64,000 bases of DNA from Pseudomonadota bacterium. GTDB lineage: Bacteria > Pseudomonadota > Alphaproteobacteria > Rhizobiales > Methylopilaceae. The notes under the pieces are model-generated. The model had not been told where the DNA came from. It made no database searches and worked only from the letters and a program-made list of their open reading frames with translations. Positions 20,215 to 29,466 of the stretch are shown one piece after another. The position numbers and the translations under genes were made by a program. The DNA is taken from contig JAEWFF010000069.1 in assembly GCA_023388965.1 (NCBI GenBank), forward strand, positions 1 to 64,000. Direction: 5' to 3'. Numbering within the stretch: position 1 is the stretch's first letter; each line of letters begins with the position of its first letter.

Positions 20215-20679
20215 ATGGACCGCTTCGTGTCCAATTTCACGAACAGGCTGGACGCCAAGGGGCGGGTGTCGATACCCGCGTCCTTCCGCTCCGTGCTGGC
20301 TCGTGACGGGCATGAAGGCCTGATGGTTCTGCCTTCCCTCGATCAGATGGCGCTCGACGCGGGAGGGAATGCGCTCGTGGGAGAGATCGAACGACTGCTC
20401 GAAGGCTTCGCGCCCTATTCGGAGGAGCGCGACCACCTGTCCGCGGCCCTTTACGGGCAGAGCGAGATCCTGAAATCGGACGGCGAGGGCCGCATCATTC
20501 TCACCGAGAGCCTGAAGTCCTATGCTGGCATCACGGATTCGGTGACCTTCGTCGGCCACGGTCACAAGTTCCAAATCTGGGAGCCCGAGACATTTCGCGC
20601 CCATCTCGACGCCGCCCGCGCAAAGGCGCGCGATCTTCGCCGCGCAGCGGGAGTCAAAGCCGTGGAGACGCGGCAATGA
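20215..20679 (+). CDS. mraZ: Transcriptional regulator MraZ
   Basis: 154 aa with two SpoVT/AbrB-like MraZ repeats. The first opens MDRFVSNFTNRLDAKGRVSIPASFR and the second contains LKSDGEGRIILTESLKSYAG. MraZ forms ring-shaped oligomers that bind phased repeats upstream of its own operon. The matching repeats are visible about 100-130 bp upstream. It is the first gene of the dcw cluster, and its TGA overlaps the rsmH start as ATGA. Confidence 0.97.
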   Translation: MDRFVSNFTNRLDAKGRVSIPASFRSVLARDGHEGLMVLPSLDQMALDAGGNALVGEIERLLEGFAPYSEERDHLSAALYGQSEILKSDGEGRIILTESLKSYAGITDSVTFVGHGHKFQIWEPETFRAHLDAARAKARDLRRAAGVKAVETRQ

Positions 20680-21710
20680 TGGCGCTGCAGCAGCTTGAAA
20701 CGCCCGCCGGCACCCAGCGCCACCTTTCGGTCATGCGCGACGAGGCTGTGGCGGCGCTCGCGCCCATTGATGGCGGTACATACATCGACGGCACGTTCGG
20801 CGCCGGCGGCTACAGCCGCGCCCTTCTCGACATTGCGGAATGCAAGGTGGTCGGCATCGACCGCGACGTGACGGCGATTGCCGCCGGTGCGACTTTGGTT
20901 GAGGAGGCCGAGGGCCGCCTCATGCTGATTGAGGGCCGGTTCGGCGATCTGAAGGACATCGTCCAGGATCACGGCATCGAGCGCGTTGAGGGCGTGGTAC
21001 TCGATGTCGGCGTGTCGAGCATGCAGCTCGACACGGCCGAACGGGGCTTCTCGTTCCGTTTCGACGGCCCGCTGGATATGCGGATGGGTCGGGAAGGGCC
21101 CAATGCGGCGGACCTCGTGAACGAACTGGCCGAGAAGGATCTGGCGGCGCTGATCCGCACCTTCGGCGAGGAGCGTCAGGCCAACCGGATTGCGAAAGCC
21201 GTGGTCGCCGAGCGCGCCAACGGACGCATCGAGACGACCGACAAGCTCGCGAAAATCTGCGAAAGCGTGCTCGGCCGCTCGCCCGACATGATCCATCCGG
21301 CGACGCGCACTTTCCAGGCGCTGCGCATTTCGGTGAACGACGAACTGGGCGAGCTTCTGCGCGCGCTGTTTGCGGCGGAGGAGGTGCTGGCACCGGGCGG
21401 GCGTCTCGCCGTCGTCAGCTTCCATTCGCTCGAAGACCGCATCGTCAAGACATTCCTCGCCGAGCGTACGCGCACGACGCCGAACGTCTCGCGCCACGCG
21501 CCCGCAACCTTTGCGGCGTCTCCGACCTTCATCCCGATCGTCCGCTCGGCCACGCCGGGCGATGAGGAAATGGCCCGCAATCCGCGCGCCCGTTCGGCGC
21601 GCCTTCGCGCCGCGGAGCGGACCGAGGCCCCCGCCCGCGGCGCGTCCGATCCCCTGGCGTATGGCGTGCCGCAGCTCGCCGCGCTCAACCAGTTCATGGC
21701 GCGTGCATGA
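20676..21710 (+). CDS. rsmH: 16S rRNA (cytosine-1402-N4) methyltransferase
   Basis: 344 aa (also called MraW). The SAM-binding loop YIDGTFGAGGYSRALL lies near residues 30-45. Family blocks include VVLDVGVSSMQLDTAERGFSFRFDGPLDMRM, RTFQALRISVNDEL and VVSFHSLEDRIVKTFL. It methylates N4 of C1402 in 16S rRNA. Both ends overlap neighbours by 4 bp, showing tight translational coupling. Confidence 0.97.
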   Translation: MMALQQLETPAGTQRHLSVMRDEAVAALAPIDGGTYIDGTFGAGGYSRALLDIAECKVVGIDRDVTAIAAGATLVEEAEGRLMLIEGRFGDLKDIVQDHGIERVEGVVLDVGVSSMQLDTAERGFSFRFDGPLDMRMGREGPNAADLVNELAEKDLAALIRTFGEERQANRIAKAVVAERANGRIETTDKLAKICESVLGRSPDMIHPATRTFQALRISVNDELGELLRALFAAEEVLAPGGRLAVVSFHSLEDRIVKTFLAERTRTTPNVSRHAPATFAASPTFIPIVRSATPGDEEMARNPRARSARLRAAERTEAPARGASDPLAYGVPQLAALNQFMARA

Positions 21711-22156
21711 AGCTGACGCGGGCGCTCAACATTCTGGCGATTCTGCTCGTCATCGGGTCGGCGGTCTATGTCTACCGCATCAAATATCAGGCGACCTGGC
21801 AGGCCGCCGAGATCGAGCGGCTGCACCGAGCCATCGACCGCGAAAAGGTCGCGATCAATGTACTTCACGTCGAGTGGGCGCATCTGCGCCGTCCCGACCG
21901 CATCCAGAAGCTCGCTGAAAACCATCTCGACCTGAAGCCCGCCAGCTCCGACCAGCGCATCGCGCTTGCCGATCTGCCGCTGCGGCCCGTCGAGGTCGAT
22001 GCCATCGCGGAAACCATCGCCTCGCTCGGTATGGACGATGCCATTTTCGAAAGCCCCGGCGCGCTGGCCGGCGAGGATCTGATCGGCCGCACCATCGAGA
22101 ATATGGGGCTTGCCGTGCCGCCCGCCGATCCCTTCAATCCGGGATATGCACAATGA
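21707..22156 (+). CDS. ftsL: Cell division protein FtsL
   Basis: 149 aa, bitopic: a short cytosolic N-terminus, one membrane segment at about residues 5-23, then a periplasmic helical region with leucine-zipper character (EIERLHRAIDREKVAINVLHVEWAHLRRPDRIQKLAE). FtsL works with FtsB and FtsQ to activate FtsWI. Identity rests on topology, the VEWAHLRRPDRIQKLA block and location between rsmH and ftsI. Overlaps of 4 bp on both sides. Confidence 0.9.
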   Translation: MKLTRALNILAILLVIGSAVYVYRIKYQATWQAAEIERLHRAIDREKVAINVLHVEWAHLRRPDRIQKLAENHLDLKPASSDQRIALADLPLRPVEVDAIAETIASLGMDDAIFESPGALAGEDLIGRTIENMGLAVPPADPFNPGYAQ

Positions 22157-23805
22157 ATGCGCGCCGCGCCAAGGGCCGTGTCCGGCTGGCGATCCTCGCC
22201 TTCAGCGCGCTCTTTCTCGCCATCGGCGCGCGTCTCGTCTGGCTCGGAATGGTGCCCGACATCGAAGTCCGGGCCCGCACCGATGCCGAGGCCGCTCTGG
22301 CCACGAGCCGCCCCGAAATTCTGGACCGCAACGGCCGCCAGCTCGCGACCGATGTCCAGACATCCTCGATCTATGCCGAACCCCGCCGCATGCTCGATTC
22401 CGACGAGGCGGCCGAGGCGCTTCTGAAGGTGATGCCGGAACTCGATCCGGGCGATCTGCGCAAGAAGTTCGAGAGCAAAGCCGGCTTTGCCTGGGTGAAG
22501 CGCGAGATCGCGCCGCGCGAGCAGCAGGGCGTCCAGCGTCTGGGCATTCCCGGCATCGGCTTCCTCAACGAGAAGCGCCGCGTCTATCCCAACGGCCCGG
22601 TCGTCTCGCATGTGCTCGGCGCCGTCGATGTCGACAACAAGGGAATTTCCGGTCTCGAAAAATACATCGACGTGCAGGGCCGCGTATCGCCGGACGGCAA
22701 GACGCCGCTTCCGGACATGTCTCTGGCGCTCGATCTCGGCGTCCAGCACGCCGTGCGCGACGAACTCGTGAAGGCAAAGGAAAGGTTCCAGGCCATCGCC
22801 GCGTCCGGCGTCGTCATGGATGTCGATACCGGCGAGGTCGTCGGCTTCGTCTCGCTGCCCGATTTCGATCCGAACAATCCCGCCGATGCGCTGAAGCCGG
22901 ACAATATCAACCGCGTCGCGGTCGGCGTTTACGAGATGGGCTCGACCTTCAAGGCGCTCACCCTGGCGATGGCGCTCGATTCCGGCCGCGTCCGGCTGAC
23001 CGACCGCTTCGATGCCAGCCATCCGCTGCGGTATGGACGTTTCACGATCACCGATTACCGGGGGCAGAACCGTGTCCTGTCGGTTCCGGAAGTGTTCATA
23101 CACTCCTCGAATATCGGTACGGCCAAGATCGCGCTGGAAGTCGGCGTCGAGGGCCACAAGGCCTTCCTGAAAAAGATGGGCCAGCTCGACCGGCTGCGCA
23201 CGGAGCTTGCGGAAAGCGCCCATCCCATCGTGCCGAAGAACTGGGGTGAGCTGAACACCGTGACCATTTCCTACGGCCACGGCCTGTCGGTCACCGCGCT
23301 CCAGACTTTGATGGCGACGTCCGCGCTGGTGAATGGCGGGCTTCTCATTCCGCCGACCTTCATGAAGCGCGACCGCGAACAGGCCCGGGCCCTCGCAACA
23401 CAGGTCATCAAGCCGCAGACATCCGACCAGATACGCTATCTGTTCCGGCTGAATGCCGAGAAGGGCTCGGCCCGGAAAGCCGATGTTCCCGGCTATCGCA
23501 TCGGCGGCAAGACAGGCACCGCGGAAAAGGTCGTCGGCGGCCGCTATTCCTCGGAAAAGGTGATGACCGCGTTCACGGCGGTTTTCCCGATGGACAGACC
23601 GCGCTACGCTCTGCTCGTCATGCTCGACGAACCCAAGCCCGCCGAGGGCACTCACGGCTTCCGCACGTCCGGCTGGAACGCCGCGCCGGTGACCGGAAAG
23701 ATCGTCGCCCGCATCGCGCCGCTGCTTGGCGTCGTGCCCGACTTCGATCCGCCGCCGAACCTGCCGCCGGGTATCGCTGCGGCCGCGCTCGGCGAGGTCC
23801 GGTGA
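22153..23805 (+). CDS. ftsI: Peptidoglycan transpeptidase FtsI (PBP3)
   Basis: 550 aa. One N-terminal membrane anchor (residues about 10-30), a PBP dimerisation domain (RPEILDRNGRQLATDV) and a transpeptidase domain. The active-site motifs are STFK near residue 264, SSN near 318-320 and KTGT near 452. It cross-links septal peptidoglycan together with FtsW. Starts with an ATGA overlap after ftsL and overlaps murE by 4 bp. Confidence 0.97.
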   Translation: MNARRAKGRVRLAILAFSALFLAIGARLVWLGMVPDIEVRARTDAEAALATSRPEILDRNGRQLATDVQTSSIYAEPRRMLDSDEAAEALLKVMPELDPGDLRKKFESKAGFAWVKREIAPREQQGVQRLGIPGIGFLNEKRRVYPNGPVVSHVLGAVDVDNKGISGLEKYIDVQGRVSPDGKTPLPDMSLALDLGVQHAVRDELVKAKERFQAIAASGVVMDVDTGEVVGFVSLPDFDPNNPADALKPDNINRVAVGVYEMGSTFKALTLAMALDSGRVRLTDRFDASHPLRYGRFTITDYRGQNRVLSVPEVFIHSSNIGTAKIALEVGVEGHKAFLKKMGQLDRLRTELAESAHPIVPKNWGELNTVTISYGHGLSVTALQTLMATSALVNGGLLIPPTFMKRDREQARALATQVIKPQTSDQIRYLFRLNAEKGSARKADVPGYRIGGKTGTAEKVVGGRYSSEKVMTAFTAVFPMDRPRYALLVMLDEPKPAEGTHGFRTSGWNAAPVTGKIVARIAPLLGVVPDFDPPPNLPPGIAAAALGEVR

Positions 23806-25265
23806 ACGAAACGCCCGAGCGGCCCGCCGTTCCTCTCGGCGAGCTTCTCCCCGATGCCGGACTGACCGCCGAGCAGCGGCGCATCCCCATTTACGGCATC
23901 ACCGCCGACAGCCGCGCCGTCGAACCGGGCTTCCTGTTCGCAGCGCTTCCCGGCGTAAAGGCGGACGGCATCGCGTTTGCGAAATCCGCCGCCGATAGGG
24001 GCGCGGCCGCAATCGTCGGTACGCGTGCGCCGGCTGAGGCGCTCGATGCCGTGTTCGTCCGCGTGCCCGATGCCCGCGCCGCTCTGGCCGGGATCGCCGC
24101 GCGGTTCTATCCGCGCCAGCCGAAAACAATCGTCGCCGTCACCGGCACCAATGGCAAAACATCGGTCGCGAGCTTCGTGCGCCAGATCTGGGCGGCGCTC
24201 GGCCATCCGGCCGCGAGCGTCGGCACGGTCGGCATGGTTTCGCCGAAGGGCGAGGAATATTCCAATCTGACGACGCCCGATCCCATCGCGCTGCACCGTC
24301 TGGTCGACCGGCTGGCGGGCGAGGGCGTGACGCATCTCGCGCTCGAGGCCAGTTCGCACGGGCTCGACCAGCATCGGCTCGACGGGTTGCGGCTCACGGC
24401 CGGCGCCTTCACCAATCTCACGCGCGATCACCTCGATTATCATGCGACATTCGAGGATTACCGCGACGCCAAGCTGAAACTGTTCACCACCCTCCTGCCG
24501 CAGAAGGCGCCCGCCGTGATCGCGGCGGACGGGCCGGGGGCCGGCGATTTCATCGCCGCCGCACGGGCGCGCGGGCTGAAGCTGATCACCGTCGGTGCGC
24601 ACGGGCTCGGCATTCATCTTCTCGACGTGGAGCAGGCGGGCTTTGCCCAGAAGCTGACCGTCCGCCACGCCGAGGAGGATTACACATTGATCCTGCCGCT
24701 GGCGGGCGCGTTCCAGATCGAGAACGCGCTGGTGGCGGCGGGCCTTGCAATCGCTACTGGAGGAAAGCCCGCGAAGGTCTTTTCAGCGCTCGAAAATCTG
24801 CAGGGCGCAAAAGGCCGTCTGGAGCGCGTGGGCGAGCGCAACGGCGCGGTGGTTCTGGTCGATTACGCCCACACCCCCGATGCGCTCGGCAATGCGCTCG
24901 ATGCGCTGCGCCCCTATGCCAGGGGCCGCCTGATCGTCGTGTTCGGGGCCGGCGGCGACCGCGATCCGGGCAAGAGGCCGCTGATGGGCGAGGTCGCGTC
25001 CGCCAAGGCGGATGCGGTCATCGTCACCGACGACAATCCGCGCTCCGAGGAGCCGACGAAGATAAGAGCCGCGATCCTTGCCGCCGCGCCGGGTGCGCGC
25101 GAGATCGGCGAGCGCGGAGCTGCTATAGACACCGCCGTCAAAGAGCTTATGCCGGGCGATGTCCTGCTGGTGGCCGGCAAAGGCCATGAAACGGGACAGA
25201 TCGTCGGCAACGAGGTTCTGCCGTTTTCCGATCACGAGGCGATCCGGGCGGCGCTTGAGGGGTAG
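23802..25265 (+). CDS. murE: UDP-MurNAc-tripeptide synthetase (meso-DAP adding)
   Basis: 487 aa, a Mur ligase with three domains. The ATP loop VTGTNGKTS lies near residues 112-120 and the UMAG-binding LTTPDPI block near 150-156. The DNPR motif in VTDDNPRSEEP marks specificity for meso-diaminopimelate rather than lysine. It adds meso-DAP to UDP-MurNAc-L-Ala-D-Glu in the cytoplasm. It starts with GTG overlapping the ftsI stop as GTGA. Confidence 0.97.
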   Translation: MNETPERPAVPLGELLPDAGLTAEQRRIPIYGITADSRAVEPGFLFAALPGVKADGIAFAKSAADRGAAAIVGTRAPAEALDAVFVRVPDARAALAGIAARFYPRQPKTIVAVTGTNGKTSVASFVRQIWAALGHPAASVGTVGMVSPKGEEYSNLTTPDPIALHRLVDRLAGEGVTHLALEASSHGLDQHRLDGLRLTAGAFTNLTRDHLDYHATFEDYRDAKLKLFTTLLPQKAPAVIAADGPGAGDFIAAARARGLKLITVGAHGLGIHLLDVEQAGFAQKLTVRHAEEDYTLILPLAGAFQIENALVAAGLAIATGGKPAKVFSALENLQGAKGRLERVGERNGAVVLVDYAHTPDALGNALDALRPYARGRLIVVFGAGGDRDPGKRPLMGEVASAKADAVIVTDDNPRSEEPTKIRAAILAAAPGAREIGERGAAIDTAVKELMPGDVLLVAGKGHETGQIVGNEVLPFSDHEAIRAALEG

Positions 25266-25268
25266 GGG

Positions 25269-26687
25269 ATGTCCGGCATTTTGTGGACAGCGCAGGAATT
25301 CGCGGAGGCGCTCGGCGGCCGCGTATCCGGCACCGTGCCCGGCATTACGGGAATTTCCATCGACAGCCGCTCGCTGAAGCCCGGCGAGGCGTTCTTCGCC
25401 ATTACCGGCGACCGGATGGACGGCCACGATTTCGTGCGCGCGGCGATGGACAATGGCGCGGGCGTCGCGGTCATCGCCGAGGCCAGGGCCTCGAAAATAG
25501 GGCGCGTGCGCCCCGTCATCGTCGTTCCCGATGTGCTGGAAGCGCTGCGCAGGCTTGCCGCCGCCGCGCGCGCGCGCTCCGACGCCAAAGTGATCGCCGT
25601 GACCGGTAGCGTCGGCAAGACGAGCACCAAGGAAATGCTGCGGCTCGCTCTGTCGCCGGCGGGCGAGGTTCATGCCTCGGTCGCGAGCTTCAACAATCAT
25701 TGGGGCGTGCCGCTGTCGCTGGCACGTCTGCCGCAAAGTGCGCAATTCGCGATCTTCGAAATCGGCATGAACCATGCGGGCGAGATCACGCCGCTGACGA
25801 AACTCGTGCGTCCGCATGTGGCGATGGTCATGAATGTCGAGGCGGTGCATCTCGAACATTTCGAGAGCGTCGAGGCCATCGCCGACGCCAAGGCGGAGAT
25901 TTTCGCGGGGCTGGAACCGGACGGTTTCGCCGTCATCAACGGCGACAGTCCGTACAGGGACCGGCTTGCGGCGGCGGCGCAGGCGGCGCAGGCGGCGGAT
26001 GCGCAGATCGTGACCTTCGGCACCGCGCCCGAGGCCGAGGGCCGCCTGCTGATGCACAGCGTATTGTCGGATCGCACGGCAGTCACGGCAAGCATTCTCG
26101 GCACGGATATCGCCTACAGCCTCGGCGCGCCGGGCAGGCACCTCGTGCAGAACAGTCTCGCGGTTCTCGCCGCCGCCCGCCTTGCCGGCGCGGATGTGAA
26201 GGCCGCCGCCGTGGCGCTTGCCGATTTCCGGCCGCCGGCGGGGCGCGGCCAGCGCCACACTCTGCGTGTCGGTACGGGGCGCGCGCTTCTGCTCGACGAG
26301 AGCTACAACGCCAATCCGGCCTCGATGCGCGCGGCGATCGAGCTGCTCGGCGGCTCGGCCGTGGGCACGGGGCGGCGCATTGCCGTGCTCGGCGACATGC
26401 TGGAGCTCGGCGCGCGGTCCGAGGACATGCACCGCGAGCTTGCGTCCACACTCGAAGAGGCGCGGATCAATCTCGTCTTCTGCGCGGGGCCGCACATGCT
26501 CGCGCTTTACGACGCGCTGCCCGCCTACCGGCGTGGCGGCTGGGCGCTGTCGTCCGATGACCTTCAGGAGAAGGTTCTGGAAGAAATCCGGCCCGGTGAC
26601 GTGGTCATGGTCAAGGGCTCGCTCGGCAGCCGCATGGGTCCTATCGTGACCGCGCTGCTCGGCCGATTCGCGCCCGCGGCCGCCTGA
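25269..26687 (+). CDS. murF: UDP-MurNAc-tripeptide D-alanyl-D-alanine ligase
   Basis: 472 aa Mur ligase. The ATP loop is VTGSVGKTSTKE near residues 115-126, with NNHWGVPLSL and EIGMNHAGEI following, and the C-terminal domain starts at LLLDESYNANPASM. It adds D-Ala-D-Ala to the UDP-MurNAc-tripeptide, the last cytosolic nucleotide step. Only 3 bp separate it from murE. Confidence 0.97.
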   Translation: MSGILWTAQEFAEALGGRVSGTVPGITGISIDSRSLKPGEAFFAITGDRMDGHDFVRAAMDNGAGVAVIAEARASKIGRVRPVIVVPDVLEALRRLAAAARARSDAKVIAVTGSVGKTSTKEMLRLALSPAGEVHASVASFNNHWGVPLSLARLPQSAQFAIFEIGMNHAGEITPLTKLVRPHVAMVMNVEAVHLEHFESVEAIADAKAEIFAGLEPDGFAVINGDSPYRDRLAAAAQAAQAADAQIVTFGTAPEAEGRLLMHSVLSDRTAVTASILGTDIAYSLGAPGRHLVQNSLAVLAAARLAGADVKAAAVALADFRPPAGRGQRHTLRVGTGRALLLDESYNANPASMRAAIELLGGSAVGTGRRIAVLGDMLELGARSEDMHRELASTLEEARINLVFCAGPHMLALYDALPAYRRGGWALSSDDLQEKVLEEIRPGDVVMVKGSLGSRMGPIVTALLGRFAPAAA

Positions 26688-26698
26688 GGGAAACCCGC

Positions 26699-27784
26699 AT
26701 GCTCGCCTTTCTCGCCGACTTTTCCGGCACCTTCCCGTTCCTGAACGTCTTCCGCTACATCACCTTCCGCACCGGCGGAGCGGTCATCACGGCGCTTCTG
26801 TTCGTCTTCATGTTCGGGCCGGCGATCATCTCCTATCTCAGGCTGCATCAGGGCAAGGGACAGCCGATCCGCGAGGACGGGCCGCCGACGCATCTTCTGA
26901 CCAAGAAGGGCACGCCGACCATGGGCGGGCTGATGATCCTGCTCGGCCTGATCGTCGCGACGCTTTTGTGGGGCAATCTGCGCAACCCCTATGTCTGGGT
27001 CGTGCTGGCGGTGACGCTCGGTTTCGGCCTGATCGGCTTCTACGACGATTATCTGAAAATCACGAAGCAGACCGACAAGGGATTTTCGGGCAGGACGCGC
27101 CTCGGGCTCGAATTCGTCATCGCGGGGATCGCGGTCTATCTCATGCAGATCGTCAGCCCCGAACCGCTCGACAACGCGCTCGCCTTTCCGTTCCTGAAGG
27201 ACGTGCTGTTCGATCTCGGCTGGCTGTTCCCGCTGTTCGGCGCCTTCGTCATCGTCGGTTCCGGCAATGCGGTGAACCTCACCGACGGGCTCGACGGCCT
27301 TGCCATCGTGCCGGTCATCGTCGCGACGATGAGCTTCGCGCTGATCGCCTATCTCGCCGGCAACGCGGTGTTTGCGGATTATCTGCAAATACATTTCACG
27401 CCCGGCACCGGCGAACTTGCGGTGATGTGCGGCGCGATCCTTGGCGCCGGCCTCGGCTTTCTCTGGTTCAACGCGCCGCCGGCGCAGATCTTCATGGGCG
27501 ATACGGGCTCGCTCGCGCTCGGCGGCCTGCTTGGCTCGGTCGCGGTCGCGACCAAGCACGAGATCGTGCTGGCGATCGTCGGCGGCCTGTTCGTGCTCGA
27601 AGCCGCTTCCGTCATCATCCAGGTCGTGTCCTACAAACTGACCGGCAAGCGCGTGTTCAAGATGGCGCCGATCCACCATCATTTCGAACAGCTCGGCTGG
27701 ACCGAACCGCAGGTCGTGATCCGATTCTGGATCATCGCGGTCGTGCTGGCGCTGATCGGATTGTCGACGCTGAAATTGAGATGA
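26699..27784 (+). CDS. mraY: Phospho-MurNAc-pentapeptide transferase
   Basis: 361 aa with ten transmembrane segments. Diagnostic blocks are GTPTMGGLMIL, the Asp pair in GFYDDYLKITKQ, NAVNLTDGLDGLA and APIHHHFEQLGW. It transfers phospho-MurNAc-pentapeptide from UDP to undecaprenyl phosphate, forming lipid I at the inner membrane. A family-B repeat begins 20 bp after the stop, separating it from murD. Confidence 0.97.
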   Translation: MLAFLADFSGTFPFLNVFRYITFRTGGAVITALLFVFMFGPAIISYLRLHQGKGQPIREDGPPTHLLTKKGTPTMGGLMILLGLIVATLLWGNLRNPYVWVVLAVTLGFGLIGFYDDYLKITKQTDKGFSGRTRLGLEFVIAGIAVYLMQIVSPEPLDNALAFPFLKDVLFDLGWLFPLFGAFVIVGSGNAVNLTDGLDGLAIVPVIVATMSFALIAYLAGNAVFADYLQIHFTPGTGELAVMCGAILGAGLGFLWFNAPPAQIFMGDTGSLALGGLLGSVAVATKHEIVLAIVGGLFVLEAASVIIQVVSYKLTGKRVFKMAPIHHHFEQLGWTEPQVVIRFWIIAVVLALIGLSTLKLR

Positions 27785-27804
27785 GAACGCGATCGTGCAT
27801 CGTA

Positions 27805-27916
27805 TGTCCCGGAAGGCGTGCAATGCCTGTCCGGGACCCATACTCCGCAGCATTGGCGATTGAGCCGGAATACCGGGATTATGGGGCCCGGGCTCCGCTT
27901 CGCGGCCCCGGGACAT
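27805..27916. repeat. Family-B palindromic repeat, copy B1 (mraY-murD gap)
   Basis: Left hairpin TGTCCCGG...TGTCCGGGACCCATACTCCG and right hairpin TATGGGGCCCGGGCTCCGC...CCCCGGGACA face each other. The two halves are inverse complements, so the whole can fold into one long cruciform. The right end overlaps the possible upstream start of murD. Confidence 0.85.
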
Positions 27917-27923
27917 GCGCGTC

Positions 27924-29312
27924 ATGACCCCCGCTACATCCTTCCGCGACCGGCGCGTCGCTCTGTTCGGCCTTGGCGGTTCGGGCCTCTCCACCGCAAG
28001 ATCGCTGATTGCGGGCGGTGCGGAGCTTGTCGCATGGGATGACGGCGCGGAGGCGGTGGAGAAGGCGAAGGCCGCCGGCATTCCGGTCGCCGATCTGCGC
28101 GATGCGGATTTCGCGCAATTCGCCTCCTTCATCCTGTCGCCCGGCGTGCCGCTGACGCATCCGGAGCCGCACTGGACGGTGAGGATGGCGCATGATACGG
28201 GCGTCGAGATCATCGGCGATATCGAGGTTTTTTCACGCGAGCGCGCGCGGCTCGATCCGGATTCGCCGTTCATCGCCATCACAGGCACCAACGGCAAATC
28301 GACCACGACGGCTTTGATCGGGCATATCGTGCGACAGGCCGGCCTCAACGCGCAGATCGGCGGCAATATCGGCACGCCGGTCCTGGAGCTCGAACCGCCG
28401 GGGGCGGGCTGCGTCCATATCGTCGAGTGCTCGTCCTATCAGATTGATCTCGCGCCCTCACTGGCGCCGACGGTCGGCATTCTGCTCAACCTGTCGGAAG
28501 ACCATCTCGATCGTCACGGCACGATGGAGAACTATGCTGCGATCAAGGAGCGGCTGGTCGCCCAGGCGGACACGGCGGTCGTCGGTACGAACGACGCGTT
28601 GAGCGCGGCCATCGCCGAGCGTCTGAGTGCGTCGGGCAGGACCGTCGAGCGCATTTCGCAGAGAACGCCGGTCGGTATCGGCATCCATGCGCGCGGCAGC
28701 GAACTCATCCGGGGGCAGACGGGCGAGGTTCTGGCCGATCTGGCGGGCATCGGCTCACTGCGCGGGGCGCACAATGCGCAGAACGCCGCCGCCGCCATGG
28801 CCGCCTGCCTCGCGCTCGGCATGGATGCGGATATCGTCGCGCGCGGCCTGCACACTTTCCCCGGTCTCGCGCACCGCATGGAGCAGGTCGGCCATGCCGG
28901 GAAGGTGCTGCTCGTCAACGATTCCAAGGCGACGAACGTGGATTCCACCGAGCAGGCGCTGGCGAGTTTTGCCGGCGATATCTTCTGGATACTGGGCGGG
29001 AAGCCGAAGACGGGCGGCATTGCGGGGCTGGAAAAATACTTCCCGCGCGTCGCCAAGGCCTATCTGATCGGCGAGGCCGCGCCGGATTTTGCACACACGC
29101 TCGGCGCCGTGCCGCACGAGATCGTCGAGACGATGGATCGTGCGGTCGAGCGCGCGGTGGCGGACGCTCTGCAATCGGATGCCGCCGAGCCGGTCGTTCT
29201 TCTGTCGCCCGCCTGCGCCAGCTTCGATCAGTACCGCAACTTCGAACTGCGCGGCGACCACTTCCGCCGACTCGCGCAAGAAAGCATAAAGGCGGTTGAG
29301 GATACGCTGTGA
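27924..29312 (+). CDS. murD: UDP-MurNAc-L-alanine:D-glutamate ligase
   Basis: About 462 aa. The N-terminal VALFGLGGSGLSTARSL dinucleotide-like fold is followed by the ATP loop AITGTNGKSTTTALIGH near residues 116-132 and NLSEDHLDRHG. The closing LLSPACASFDQYRNFELRGDHF is diagnostic of MurD. It adds D-Glu to UDP-MurNAc-L-Ala. I prefer ATG 27924 (MTPATSF); an in-frame ATG at 27915 lies inside the end of the B repeat. Neither has a clear ribosome-binding site. Confidence 0.95.
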   Translation: MTPATSFRDRRVALFGLGGSGLSTARSLIAGGAELVAWDDGAEAVEKAKAAGIPVADLRDADFAQFASFILSPGVPLTHPEPHWTVRMAHDTGVEIIGDIEVFSRERARLDPDSPFIAITGTNGKSTTTALIGHIVRQAGLNAQIGGNIGTPVLELEPPGAGCVHIVECSSYQIDLAPSLAPTVGILLNLSEDHLDRHGTMENYAAIKERLVAQADTAVVGTNDALSAAIAERLSASGRTVERISQRTPVGIGIHARGSELIRGQTGEVLADLAGIGSLRGAHNAQNAAAAMAACLALGMDADIVARGLHTFPGLAHRMEQVGHAGKVLLVNDSKATNVDSTEQALASFAGDIFWILGGKPKTGGIAGLEKYFPRVAKAYLIGEAAPDFAHTLGAVPHEIVETMDRAVERAVADALQSDAAEPVVLLSPACASFDQYRNFELRGDHFRRLAQESIKAVEDTL

Positions 29313-29327
29313 GCGCACGGCGATTCC

Positions 29328-29437
29328 TGCCTCGTCCCGTTTACGGGAGAGGCTGGCACGACGTGCCGGGTGAGGGGGCTGTCGCCATCCTTGAGATTTT
29401 CTCCCTCATCCTGATCCTCTCGCGATCCGGGACAGGG
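29328..29437. repeat. Degenerate family-A repeat, copy A4 (murD-ftsW gap)
   Basis: The left half is well kept: TCCCGTTTACGGGAGAGG, side hairpin GGCACGACGTGCC and GGTGAGGGG (through 29379). The right half (CTCCCTCATCCTGATCCTCTCGCGATCC) is only recognisable by position and partial match. It lies between murD and ftsW within the operon. Confidence 0.6.
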
Positions 29438-29466
29438 AACGCGACCGAGCTTGTGGAGAAGCGGAC

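Noticed and set aside
26564..28375. A minus-strand open frame of about 600 codons across murF, mraY and murD.
   Set aside because: It is antisense to three essential genes and crosses a family-B repeat; no conserved motifs.
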